This document shows, piece after piece, positions 7,648-14,829 of a DNA stretch of 30,130 nt. A model generated the notes under the pieces. The model had not been told where the DNA came from, did not search any database, and was given only the letters and a program-made list of their open reading frames with translations. The translations under genes were made by a program, and so were the position numbers. The stretch comes from DAOUET01 sp034430155. Lineage in GTDB: Bacteria > Chloroflexota > Anaerolineae > Anaerolineales > UBA4823. The stretch covers positions 1-30,130 of the forward strand of contig DAOUET010000161.1 of assembly GCA_034430155.1 (NCBI GenBank). The letters run 5' to 3'. How positions within the stretch are numbered: the stretch's first letter is position 1; each line of letters opens with the position of its first letter.

Positions 7648-7656
7648 ATTGTACCA
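7648..7656 (-). promoter_or_regulatory. Extended -10 promoter element of glycan cluster 1
   Basis: Read on the minus strand this is TGG-TACAAT, followed by exactly ten bases (tccaccaatt) and the ATG of the PglC-like gene. No good -35 is seen. Transcription would start only about three bases before the ATG, giving a near-leaderless message. Confidence 0.5.
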
Positions 7657-7813
7657 AAAGAATTTATTATGGAGCTTGGTAGAGGACAAAAACGGGATTG
7701 CGATTGCTACCTTTTGATGTGAGACGGCAGGGAGATGAATCCTTGACAATGACTATAATATGAGCGCTGATTTCTCGGACAGATGAGATCAAAACCAAAT
7801 CCAGAGGAAAACG

Positions 7814-8248
7814 ATGAATTGGTTTAAGGACACAATTGAGATATCTACCAGGGGAAAGGGACTTTACCCCTTTACCGCTGAGGTAACCAAGCGGATTGTT
7901 GATTGGGGCATTCAAGAAGGAATGTGTTACCTTTATCTACCCCATACAAGTGCCTCTCTTGCAATCAGTGAAAACTATGACCCTACCGCCAAGGACGACA
8001 TAAAAACGTTCATGGATAAACTAGTGCCTGAAAACCTACCCTGGTACCGTCATACTCTGGAGGGCTCAGATGATTCTCCTTCCCATATGCGAGCATTGAT
8101 AACAGACACTAGTTTAAACATACCCATCGATGATAATCAATTAAGCCTGGGGCTGTGGCAAGGAATTTATCTTTTTGAACATCGGGTGAGAGATCAACAA
8201 AGAAAGGTGCTCTTAAGGTGTTTGGGAGTTCAAGTCAGTACGGATTAG
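7814..8248 (+). CDS. YjbQ/UPF0047 family protein
   Basis: A 144-residue protein matching the YjbQ (UPF0047) family along its whole length. Signatures are LPHTSASLAISENYDP, an HTLEGSDDSPSHMRAL segment and the C-terminal GLWQGIYLFEHR. In E. coli YjbQ has weak thiamine-phosphate synthase activity, and databases often name the family that way; the true role is unsettled. The clustered histidines (HTS, RHT, SHM, EHR) form the likely metal or substrate site. AGAGGA six bases before the ATG supports the start. The gene is divergent from glycan cluster 1, and its last 14 bases overlap the end of the convergent SH3 lipoprotein gene. Confidence 0.9.
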   Translation: MNWFKDTIEISTRGKGLYPFTAEVTKRIVDWGIQEGMCYLYLPHTSASLAISENYDPTAKDDIKTFMDKLVPENLPWYRHTLEGSDDSPSHMRALITDTSLNIPIDDNQLSLGLWQGIYLFEHRVRDQQRKVLLRCLGVQVSTD

Positions 8249-9254
8249 ACAATGGGGCTGCTTCAAGTTTCGAAAGGACCTTACGAGCGAGGTCCAATAG
8301 ATATGATTGTTTGACACGTGATTCCAAACCATGTCCTGTGATGACAGTAAGGGTGTTTCTGTAAATAAATTCAATGTTGTAATCCAATAAATAATCCTGA
8401 TTTGGTTCTTGCTCCTTATAAATATAGACGAGGTTGGATTGACCCAGATCTAGATTAACATCAACGAGTTCAGCTATTCCTTCTTGGGCTTCGTTATAGA
8501 CTGGGTGCCATTGCGGTCCAATTGCCAATCTAGCTCCTTCCCCAGTCCGGTAGAACACAATATAACAACCAATTTTTTCTGGGGCTAATTTGGTATTATC
8601 TTCTAGTGTGTACCAGACAAACCAACCCTCGATTCGTCCGGTAGCGTCCAGGTAAGCTCTGCCATCATCGGCTCCTCGTACATCGATGATCTTGTCGTTA
8701 GGGTAAGATCCTGACCAATCGGAGCCTGGCAGGTAATAGGGGTCTGGAATATCTTCCGGTTGGAGGAGATAATCCTTGGGGCTACCTGAAATTACAAGAG
8801 CAGAATCTTGAGTAGGCGTGGGTTTTTCAGTTAAGTCAGATGAAGGTAGGGTGGTGGGTGGATCTGGACTTACGCTTACGTCCGGTAAAAGATCGATATC
8901 ATTATCGATTTCCAAGAAGAATGATGAAACCCAACCTCGGTCGATCTTTGCCCAGGTGCTATCTGAATTGCGACCATAAATTCTAACACAATTACCCTCG
9001 AGTAAATAGCCAATAGAATCAAACTCGGTGCTTGGCCCCATGCGAATGTTCAAGCTATTCGCCCCCTTAACACATCCAGAGATTAAGGAAAGTGTGTCTG
9101 TAGGTGCGGGTGTAAGGGAGGGGATAGTAGTGGGTGTGAAAGGAGCTTTGGCGGTACTGGTTCTTGCAATAGCGGTTTTGATCATACTATCTGACGGTCG
9201 CGGGGAACATGCAGTAAGCAGGGTAAAGCCGATTAGGAAGGAAAAATATCTCAT
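8235..9254 (-). CDS. Lipoprotein with bacterial SH3-like domain
   Basis: A 339-residue lipoprotein. The signal ends in the lipobox LLTAC (cysteine 16), so the protein should be lipid-anchored. A Ser/Thr/Pro linker (about 17-55) is followed by an SH3b-like domain at about residues 58-115 (SLNIRMGPSTEFDSIGYLLEG, then WAKIDRGWVSSFFLEI), a fold often used for cell-wall binding. After a second Thr/Pro linker comes an uncharacterised domain of about 185 residues, with YLPGSDWSGSYPN and a GRIEGWFVWY strand. I do not recognise this domain. The ATG start has no strong ribosome binding site. No enzyme motif is visible. Confidence 0.8.
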   Translation of the reverse strand: MRYFSFLIGFTLLTACSPRPSDSMIKTAIARTSTAKAPFTPTTIPSLTPAPTDTLSLISGCVKGANSLNIRMGPSTEFDSIGYLLEGNCVRIYGRNSDSTWAKIDRGWVSSFFLEIDNDIDLLPDVSVSPDPPTTLPSSDLTEKPTPTQDSALVISGSPKDYLLQPEDIPDPYYLPGSDWSGSYPNDKIIDVRGADDGRAYLDATGRIEGWFVWYTLEDNTKLAPEKIGCYIVFYRTGEGARLAIGPQWHPVYNEAQEGIAELVDVNLDLGQSNLVYIYKEQEPNQDYLLDYNIEFIYRNTLTVITGHGLESRVKQSYLLDLARKVLSKLEAAPLSNPY

Positions 9255-9398
9255 GGAAAAAGCCTGGTGTAATTGAGTTTATCTTGAATTAGGTATAGTA
9301 TAAACCTATGAAATAAGTTATGCGATGAAGAAAAAATATGGGTTTCCTACCGAATCTGATGGGATAGTAAGAGAGAAATTTCCTCTATAAATAAAACT

Positions 9399-9421
9399 CC
9401 CCTCAAAGGCAAACTGAGGGG
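9399..9421 (-). terminator. Rho-independent terminator for the leftward diguanylate cyclase transcript
   Basis: The stem is cccctca (9399-9405) with tgagggg (9415-9421). Read leftward, the hairpin is followed by agttttattt, a U-rich tail. It lies about 95 bases past the 64-residue ORF. Confidence 0.65.
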
Positions 9422-9516
9422 GGCAATCTACCGGTGACGGGCTTTTGATATTTAACCATTAAAGCGTAGGAATTACAAGAAAATTTAGTGAACGAATTAG
9501 AAGTCTGACAAACTTG

Positions 9517-9711
9517 TTAACATTTATCTCCATGGTGAGCATCAACCTGAATTTCAGCCAACAGACGCGCTTTCACGTTAATAAGCTGCTCTTCTATTTC
9601 CTCAATTCTTATGATCATTGAAGCGGGAATGGAGTGCTTTGGTAGCTGAGCTGTCAAATCGTCAAGAAGTTTTTCAAACCGTGCAATTTCTCCTTCTAGC
9701 TCTTCCTTCAT
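9517..9711 (-). CDS. Small coiled-coil protein of unknown function
   Basis: A 64-residue protein, almost entirely helical and charged. It shows heptad-like leucine/isoleucine spacing in two stretches (ELEGEIARFEKLLDDL and IRIEEIEEQLINVKARLL), broken by a proline-containing turn (PKHSIPAS), suggesting a helical hairpin. The tail HHGDKC could bind metal but this is speculative. It lies 32 bases downstream of the diguanylate cyclase response regulator and before a good terminator, so it is probably the last gene of that transcript. The ATG has only a distant AAAGG. I do not recognise the family. Confidence 0.5.
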   Translation of the reverse strand: MKEELEGEIARFEKLLDDLTAQLPKHSIPASMIIRIEEIEEQLINVKARLLAEIQVDAHHGDKC

Positions 9712-9743
9712 ATAGCAATTATACCTTTCAAGAGACTTGATTC

Positions 9744-10646
9744 TTAGAAACTATCCCCACGTTTCCTTTTCTTATGTTCATACAATTTCTGGTCTGCTTT
9801 TGAAATCATATCCCCCAGAGAGGTCTCAAATCTGGGGTCGAAACGAACCACACCGTAACTCAGAGATATTTGGTAACGTGGATTGCCAGCGTTCTGGCTG
9901 TCGATTTTAGCCTTAAGACGACGCTCGATAGCTGCAATATCGGTATTTGCGAAGTTGACTGCCAGGACGATGAACTCGTCACCACCTAATCGGGCAATCA
10001 CATCTGAAGATCGAAAACATTCTCCCAGGATTGTACCGATTGTGCGTAGAGCTTGGTCACCCACTGGATGACCGAAGCGATCGTTTATCTCCTTTAGACC
10101 GTCAAGATCTGCGAATACGAGTAACAAACCCCAGTTTTCACGCTGGGCAATTCTAAATTGCTGTTGGGCGATAGATAAGAAACCACGCCTGTTGAGTAAA
10201 CCGGTAAGCTCATCTTGAAATGAGATCTGCTGCAATAATATTCGCATTCTATTACGCTCAACTGCGTATAAAAGTGAATATACTATGTGATCGACACTCA
10301 AATCCTTTTTTATTAGATAATCTTGGGCTCCTTCCCGAATGACTTCGATGGCTAAAGACTTGATGTCTTCATCAGCGATAACAATAATAGCCATATCTGG
10401 TGCATGGTTATAAATCTGGAGAAATGTATCTAAGCCGAAACTCTCCGGCAGAGATAAATCTAATATGATGGCATCGAAGGCTGTTTTTCTTAGATAATTT
10501 AGGGCTTTACTCAGGCGATCAACCTGATTGACATTGAAACTTATTGAGGGGGACTGTTTTAATAGGTCTTGTATCTGCTTGGCGTCTTCGGGATTATCTT
10601 CCACCAATAAGATATTGACAGGTTTTTGCAGTGTTGAATCGACCAC
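9744..10646 (-). CDS. Response regulator with GGDEF diguanylate cyclase domain
   Basis: A 300-residue two-domain protein resembling the PleD/WspR class. The receiver domain (about 9-125) has acidic residues in LLVEDN, the phospho-acceptor D63 in ILDLSLPES and K113. The usual switch Thr/Ser is replaced by alanine (A91 in IVIADEDI), so signal transmission may be altered. The cyclase domain (about 143-295) has the intact active site GGDEF at 221-225. It also has the inhibitory RxxD site, RSSD at 212-215, five residues before it, so it should make cyclic di-GMP from two GTP with product inhibition. The GTG start has TAGGAG six bases upstream. No cognate histidine kinase is in the window. No EAL or HD-GYP domain is attached. 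Confidence 0.92.
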   Translation of the reverse strand: MVDSTLQKPVNILLVEDNPEDAKQIQDLLKQSPSISFNVNQVDRLSKALNYLRKTAFDAIILDLSLPESFGLDTFLQIYNHAPDMAIIVIADEDIKSLAIEVIREGAQDYLIKKDLSVDHIVYSLLYAVERNRMRILLQQISFQDELTGLLNRRGFLSIAQQQFRIAQRENWGLLLVFADLDGLKEINDRFGHPVGDQALRTIGTILGECFRSSDVIARLGGDEFIVLAVNFANTDIAAIERRLKAKIDSQNAGNPRYQISLSYGVVRFDPRFETSLGDMISKADQKLYEHKKRKRGDSF

Positions 10647-10781
10647 GTCCTGCTCCTAAACGAGAATTATTCAAAGAAAATAATCCCCAATCATTATTTC
10701 CGACATTTGCTGTAAAATAAACACATATAGCCAGGCCTTTCCCATGCCTTTCCTTTCGGAAAATCTTCACTTTTGAAGAGG

Positions 10782-11021
10782 TCACCATGGCCATGAAGGA
10801 TTTATTCCTGTTATTTCTACACCTGGATAACATTCGGCGTTTAGTTCCTCTGCTACCGCTAAAGCCTCCTCCCAGGTTTTGAACTCTTCAGGTAGGGTTT
10901 TAAGTTCGTAGGTAATAGGGTAACCTTTTCGAGTGCGAGTTTTTACTTCCCGGAAGACAATATGATAAGGATCGGATGCGAAGGTTCTTTTTGAGATGAA
11001 GTATTTGGTCATGGTTTTCAC
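10782..11021 (-). CDS. Hypothetical small soluble protein
   Basis: A 79-residue protein with a beta-rich first half (KYFISKRTFASDPYHIVFR), a basic loop (KTRTRKGYP), a helix (TWEEALAVAEELNAE) and an aromatic C-terminus ending WPW. There is no signal peptide or membrane segment. The first start is GTG at 11021, with an ATG three codons later (11012); neither has a clear ribosome binding site. It stands upstream of the diguanylate cyclase gene with about 135 bases between, in the same direction. Composition and length suggest a real gene, but I recognise no family. Confidence 0.5.
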   Translation of the reverse strand: MKTMTKYFISKRTFASDPYHIVFREVKTRTRKGYPITYELKTLPEEFKTWEEALAVAEELNAECYPGVEITGINPSWPW

Positions 11022-11107
11022 AATAATTTATGGTTGTAAAGATGGATGATTGCAATAAATGTTCGTGTGATTAGTTAAACGGTTTTTAATTTTATCTGTT
11101 ACAGATT

Positions 11108-12052
11108 TCATTGATCTATTAGCTGAATTTCCTGGACACGATAACAATAAATCTCATCCTTTCCCCAACGTCTTGCTAAAATCAAGTAAGCATCTGCATA
11201 AGTCCATTTGACGATAAAACCATCCGAATCGGTACCGAGGAATTGAGGTTGTTTTACAAATTCACTTTCGGTGTGCAAAAGTAACACACTTCCCGCGCAC
11301 ATCCCAACCTTAACTCCTTCCCATTCTTCTACTTGATTTTCCTGTGTGATAAGAGTTGAAGGTGATGGAACAGGAATTATCATGCTGGTTGTAGGAAAGG
11401 TTGATGGGGTTGCCTGTTCTTGCCGGATAATTGGTGCACTTGTGGTTTGTTGAGATCCTATAAACGGACCAAAGGATCTTATAGAACGAAAAAGTGAAGG
11501 GCCAACTAACCATGATCCAATCAAAACAGCTACAATAAGTATTAGTAAGAGCCATAATCTGATTCTCTTTGCTGCTCTTTTTTTCCTTTGAGAGTCCGGG
11601 CGGGTTATTGATCTGCTAAGCTCCAGAGTTGGCTTGCTTGGGCGAGTTGGTTGAAGCGATAGTGGTATGAGGTTATACCCACAAGATCTACAGACTTTAT
11701 CTTCTGGTGATATTTTTTCACCACAATTTGGGCATTGCATTGGAGTAACGCTACTTGAGCGGGGACTCTCTTCTCTGATTTCAACATTATTGAACGAAGG
11801 ATTGATGTCATCTAGATATATACTGAGCGCATTCAGATCTTCGAGTGCATGCTGGTTATTTGGATTGATTTCTAAGACTTTTTCCAGGCAAAAACGTTTT
11901 TTCCTCGGTTCTTCCAAACATTTCGATAACCAAAACCAAGCTGTTTCGTCTTGGGGGTTATCCAGAACAATTCGTGCAAGGATCTTACTGGCATTATTCT
12001 CCTTTCCGTTTTCGATCAACTCGATGGCTTCGCTTATACTATCGTTGCTCAA
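11108..12052 (-). CDS. TPR-like / zinc-ribbon / single-TM protein
   Basis: A 314-residue protein with three recognisable parts. The N-terminus (about 1-75) looks like tetratricopeptide helices (ETAWFWLSKCLEEPRKK, then LEKVLEINPNNQHALEDL). A zinc ribbon follows with C107, C110, C121 and C124 (CPNCGEKISPEDKVCRSCG). After a basic stretch, one membrane helix spans about 165-186. The outer part has a Ser/Thr/Pro linker and a compact C-terminal domain of about 75 residues that I do not recognise. Topology is probably helical repeats and zinc ribbon inside, C-terminal domain outside. The TTG start is supported by AGAGAGG seven bases upstream. Zinc-ribbon plus linker plus membrane anchor is a layout I recall from Chloroflexota hypothetical proteins; its role is unknown. 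Confidence 0.7.
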   Translation of the reverse strand: MSNDSISEAIELIENGKENNASKILARIVLDNPQDETAWFWLSKCLEEPRKKRFCLEKVLEINPNNQHALEDLNALSIYLDDINPSFNNVEIREESPRSSSVTPMQCPNCGEKISPEDKVCRSCGYNLIPLSLQPTRPSKPTLELSRSITRPDSQRKKRAAKRIRLWLLLILIVAVLIGSWLVGPSLFRSIRSFGPFIGSQQTTSAPIIRQEQATPSTFPTTSMIIPVPSPSTLITQENQVEEWEGVKVGMCAGSVLLLHTESEFVKQPQFLGTDSDGFIVKWTYADAYLILARRWGKDEIYCYRVQEIQLIDQ

Positions 12053-12139
12053 CTGATGACCTCTCTGGGATGTTGGTGGACAGGTGATGTGAGGTCGTAG
12101 TATTAGAGGTTTAAACTTTACTACCTCACAGTCAGAATC

Positions 12140-12373
12140 TCACCTATTTCCAAAACTGGTTGTCAAACCTGCAGCCTCGGCAGGACTCGGGGTTGCCAAA
12201 GATTGAGCTTTGGGTAGAATCGCACTACTGCGTATGGTTCCAGATTTGAAAGAGCTGTAATCTATCAATTCTTCTGCCTGGCCAATGCGAGAGGAAAGGA
12301 TACATGCCATAATGATGAAAAATCCTGATACCAATATCCAAAAGCCAAGGATTATGATGGTGGAAATTGTCAT
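12140..12373 (-). CDS. Small single-helix membrane protein, family A
   Basis: A 77-residue protein: one N-terminal membrane helix (about residues 4-26), then the pattern IMACILSSRIGQAEEL, then a Ser/Ala/Pro-rich tail. The ATG at 12373 was chosen over the upstream TTG at 12394 because AAGGAGG lies four bases before it. The helix-proximal pattern A-C-x2-S-S/A-R-I/L-x3-E-E recurs in the 51-residue protein at 19111-19266, so the two look like paralogues. The gene lies just upstream of the TPR/zinc-ribbon gene in the same direction, and the two may be co-transcribed. Function is unknown. Confidence 0.6.
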   Translation of the reverse strand: MTISTIIILGFWILVSGFFIIMACILSSRIGQAEELIDYSSFKSGTIRSSAILPKAQSLATPSPAEAAGLTTSFGNR

Positions 12374-12755
12374 TAAACCTCCTTTTGTACTCAAATAGAA
12401 CAGTCAGTGTCGTGTCTCTGAATATCAAAGATCTTGAAAGCTATTACTCCAGTACTATGTTTTTGCACTTTTTTCATAAGTAACAACGGTTGTTGAATAA
12501 ATTAATTACCAATCCTTACATATCTGTCTATTGCAAACTTGGATTAATAACCATCAGCTAGGGTGGATTTGTGCGAGGTAACTGTTCGTGAGGAAAGGAA
12601 AATAGCGCCTGGAGAGAACCAGGCGCTCTAAAGTGTAAGATATTTGGGATAAGAATTATGTGTGGCGTCGACAGCTGAAATATCGAAAGATTTATGGGTT
12701 CGCAGTCAGGGCTGTTTACAAGCTATTATTGATATATCAAGGGATAATTAAATGA
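12374..12755. other. Intergenic region without a gene
   Basis: About 380 bases between the small membrane protein and arfB, both on the minus strand. It holds the ribosome binding site of the former and the arfB terminator hairpin (12604-12627). I see no convincing ORF, RNA gene or repeat in the remainder. Confidence 0.6.
12604..12627 (-). terminator. Terminator downstream of arfB
   Basis: A perfect 9-bp stem agcgcctgg (12604-12612) / ccaggcgct (12619-12627) with a 6-nt loop. Leftward it is followed by attttcctttcc, a T-rich tail, about 130 bases past the arfB stop. Confidence 0.7.
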
Positions 12756-13187
12756 TTAGCTTTCATCTCTGTCTGGAGGAATTGACCGGCGAAGCTGTTT
12801 TTTCTCCGATTGGCGCCGTTTATTTTCTAACCTTATCCTTCTCGACGCCAGGGGTGGTTTTGTTTTATGGCGACTTTTGGGTTTCCTTGCTGCTTGACGA
12901 ATGAGTCTTATCAATTGATGGCGAGCCTCTTGACGGTTTCGATCTTGGCTGCGGAACCGTTTTGACTCGAGGATCAAGATTCCCTTCGCATTGATTTGGC
13001 CCTTTGAAATTACCAACAGCCGTTGGCGGACATCATCTGGGAGTGAGGTAGAATTTATCACATCAAAACGAAGCTGGACAGCTGTGGATACCTTGTTAAC
13101 ATTCTGACCACCAGGGCCAGGTGCACGAATAAAGAGCTCGTGAATTTCATTGTCTTGAATTTGGATCTCAGGTGTGATTCGAAGCAT
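12756..13187 (-). CDS. arfB: Alternative ribosome-rescue factor ArfB (YaeJ-type peptidyl-tRNA hydrolase)
   Basis: A 143-residue protein of the release-factor-like family. It enters stalled ribosomes lacking a stop codon and hydrolyses the peptidyl-tRNA. The catalytic GGQ is at residues 26-28 in RAPGPGGQNVNKVSTAVQLR, the classic family signature. The tail (from about residue 105) is highly basic (KPKSRHKTKPP, RRIRLENKRRQSEKKQLRR), as expected for the part that binds the empty mRNA channel. The length matches ArfB (about 140) and excludes RF1/RF2. The ATG at 13187 has no strong ribosome binding site. It is a single-gene unit with a terminator about 130 bases downstream. Confidence 0.93.
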   Translation of the reverse strand: MLRITPEIQIQDNEIHELFIRAPGPGGQNVNKVSTAVQLRFDVINSTSLPDDVRQRLLVISKGQINAKGILILESKRFRSQDRNRQEARHQLIRLIRQAARKPKSRHKTKPPLASRRIRLENKRRQSEKKQLRRSIPPDRDES

Positions 13188-13307
13188 ATTTTGATCTGGT
13201 TGAATGATTTCTCAGCAATTATAAGAGAGGACTTTGGCCTTATCCTTTAATTTTGAGGAATCAGGATGGTAGATTATGGGCTGGAAGAAATCCTCTATGG
13301 AAAGCAG

Positions 13308-13335
13308 TTGCATTAAAAAAGATATTGGCTATAAT
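13308..13335 (+). promoter_or_regulatory. Sigma-70-type promoter upstream of the REC-MinD gene
   Basis: TTGCAT (13308-13313) and TATAAT (13330-13335) are separated by 16 bases. This would give an approximately 100-base leader before the ATG at 13445. Confidence 0.5.
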
Positions 13336-13444
13336 AATTTTAAGCTTTTTCTCATGATAAAAATGTATCCATAAAACCCAAAACAGGGATGGAAAATAGA
13401 GCAAAAGGCAGGAAAACCAAAATTACAACGAAACGAGGGTACCC

Positions 13445-14590
13445 ATGGCAGAAAAGATCTTAATCGTTGATGACGACCCAGATACCGTTGAATTTTTGAA
13501 ATTACTTCTGGAACGCCAGGGATATCAGACATTGGAAGCCCCGAATGGCATGCAGGCGCTTTCCCTGGCTCACAGCGAGAAACCAGATTTGGTCATTTTG
13601 GATGTGATGATGCCTGATTTGGATGGTTATGAAGTTGCCCGTAGCTTACGTAGGCATCCAGATACTGCTTTGACACCGATTCTAATGTTTACTGCCAAGA
13701 CCCAAGTAGAAGATAAAGTGGCTGGTTATGAAGCTGGCGTTGACATTTACCTGACCAAACCGGTTCATCCCCTTGAGTTACAAGCCAATATCAAAGCGCT
13801 AATGACCCAAAAAAAAGCTCGCACTTCCTCTGGTACCAGTCAGGGTTATTTGGCAGGAGTGGTGGCTGCCAGCGGCGGCTTGGGAGTATCTACAACAACG
13901 CTTAATTTGGCGATTGCTTACCATCAACAAAATAAGGATAAAGTAATCGCCTCTGAAATGCGACCCAGCCAGGGTTCTTGGTCTCAAGAACTTCAACTCC
14001 CAGACTCTCGTGGTTTGGAAGGTTTGTTGAAATTAAGCCCAGAGGAGATCACATTAGCAACTGTTGAAGAACAATTGATCCTAACTAATTATGGGGTAAA
14101 GCTTTTACTAGCTTCTAACCAATCAAAAGATATTGAATACGCCAACGCAATTGCTCAATACGAATCTATCATTCAACAGTTGATAATGATCACCCCATTA
14201 GTATTACTTGATATTGGAACAAGTTTCTTGCCAGCGTTTGACACGATTTCTGATCTATGTAATGAAATGGTGGTGGTGACAGAACCTAATCCGTTGTCAA
14301 TAAAAAAAACTAGTCATTTTATTGAGGAATTACGAAGTGCGGGATTTGGGAGCGCGAAACCTTTAACTGTCATAATCCTCAATCGAGCTCGGGTGGAAAT
14401 GGCATTATCGGTGAGTCAAATTGAAGAAGCATTAGGTTGCGCAGTGGCTTTGGGAATCCCTCCTACTCCAGAGCAAGCATATTTTGCTGCGAAGAACAAC
14501 GTACCTCTCAGCTGGGTCCAAAAGGATGGGTTGGTTGCCCAACAATATAACAAGCTGGCTGAACTTCTTTCCCATCGTGTAAAGGAATAG
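13445..14590 (+). CDS. Receiver domain fused to a MinD/CpaE-like domain with degenerate P-loop
   Basis: A 381-residue protein. The receiver domain (1-120) is complete: D10/D11 in ILIVDDDP, phospho-acceptor D53 in LDVMMPDLDG, T83 and K105. After a short linker, residues 135-381 follow the ParA/MinD fold: a P-loop-like AASGGLGVSTTTLNLA at 141-156, LLDIGTSFLPAFD in place of the DTPP-type switch, and VVVTEPNPLSIKKTSHFI near 277-294. The lysines that define a deviant Walker A (K-G-G-x-G-K-T/S) are both missing (S143 and V148), so nucleotide hydrolysis is doubtful. CpaE/TadZ proteins of pilus systems have the same order and often a weakened P-loop, so a localisation role is plausible, yet no tad genes are in the window. 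GAGGG six bases before the ATG supports the start. Confidence 0.85.
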   Translation: MAEKILIVDDDPDTVEFLKLLLERQGYQTLEAPNGMQALSLAHSEKPDLVILDVMMPDLDGYEVARSLRRHPDTALTPILMFTAKTQVEDKVAGYEAGVDIYLTKPVHPLELQANIKALMTQKKARTSSGTSQGYLAGVVAASGGLGVSTTTLNLAIAYHQQNKDKVIASEMRPSQGSWSQELQLPDSRGLEGLLKLSPEEITLATVEEQLILTNYGVKLLLASNQSKDIEYANAIAQYESIIQQLIMITPLVLLDIGTSFLPAFDTISDLCNEMVVVTEPNPLSIKKTSHFIEELRSAGFGSAKPLTVIILNRARVEMALSVSQIEEALGCAVALGIPPTPEQAYFAAKNNVPLSWVQKDGLVAQQYNKLAELLSHRVKE

Positions 14591-14715
14591 TGGCAAGTGA
14601 AGACCAGTTTAGGATAACGTATATGAGGATCAAGAATAGAGCAATTGTGTCGTTTTATTGGGCGGAACGCATCTAATAAACCAACACACCACTTCGATTT
14701 ACGATGAGTTGGTGA

Positions 14716-14786
14716 TAAATCCAAATTCACGTTGGTATAAATACATTTTAGAAATTAGTGGGATGTAAATCTAGATTTTCGTTGTT
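14716..14786. repeat. Weak direct repeat in the intergenic gap 14591-14829
   Basis: Two 21-base words, starting 50 bases apart (14716-14736 and 14766-14786), share about 16 of 21 bases: taaatc, att and cgttg in the same spacing. They may be operator half-sites or the trace of a duplication. The rest of the gap shows nothing clear. Confidence 0.2.
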
Positions 14787-14829
14787 GTGACCATCGAGCT
14801 TATTAAAAAGAATCATAGTGGGGTGAATC

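Noticed and set aside
7743..7759. TTGACA and TATAAT as a promoter for yjbQ
   Set aside because: The two hexamers are only five bases apart. TATAAT alone may still work with another -35, but none is convincing.
10594..10833. 79-residue minus-strand frame between the diguanylate cyclase and the hypothetical gene
   Set aside because: It overlaps both neighbours, covers the cyclase ribosome binding site and has no coding features.
11667..12056. 129-residue plus-strand frame opposite the TPR/zinc-ribbon gene
   Set aside because: The minus strand encodes a zinc ribbon and membrane helix with a good ribosome binding site, so this is a shadow.
12574..12588. Possible second LexA box (gaggtaactgttcg)
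   Set aside because: Only the GTTCG half matches; the CGAAC half is missing.
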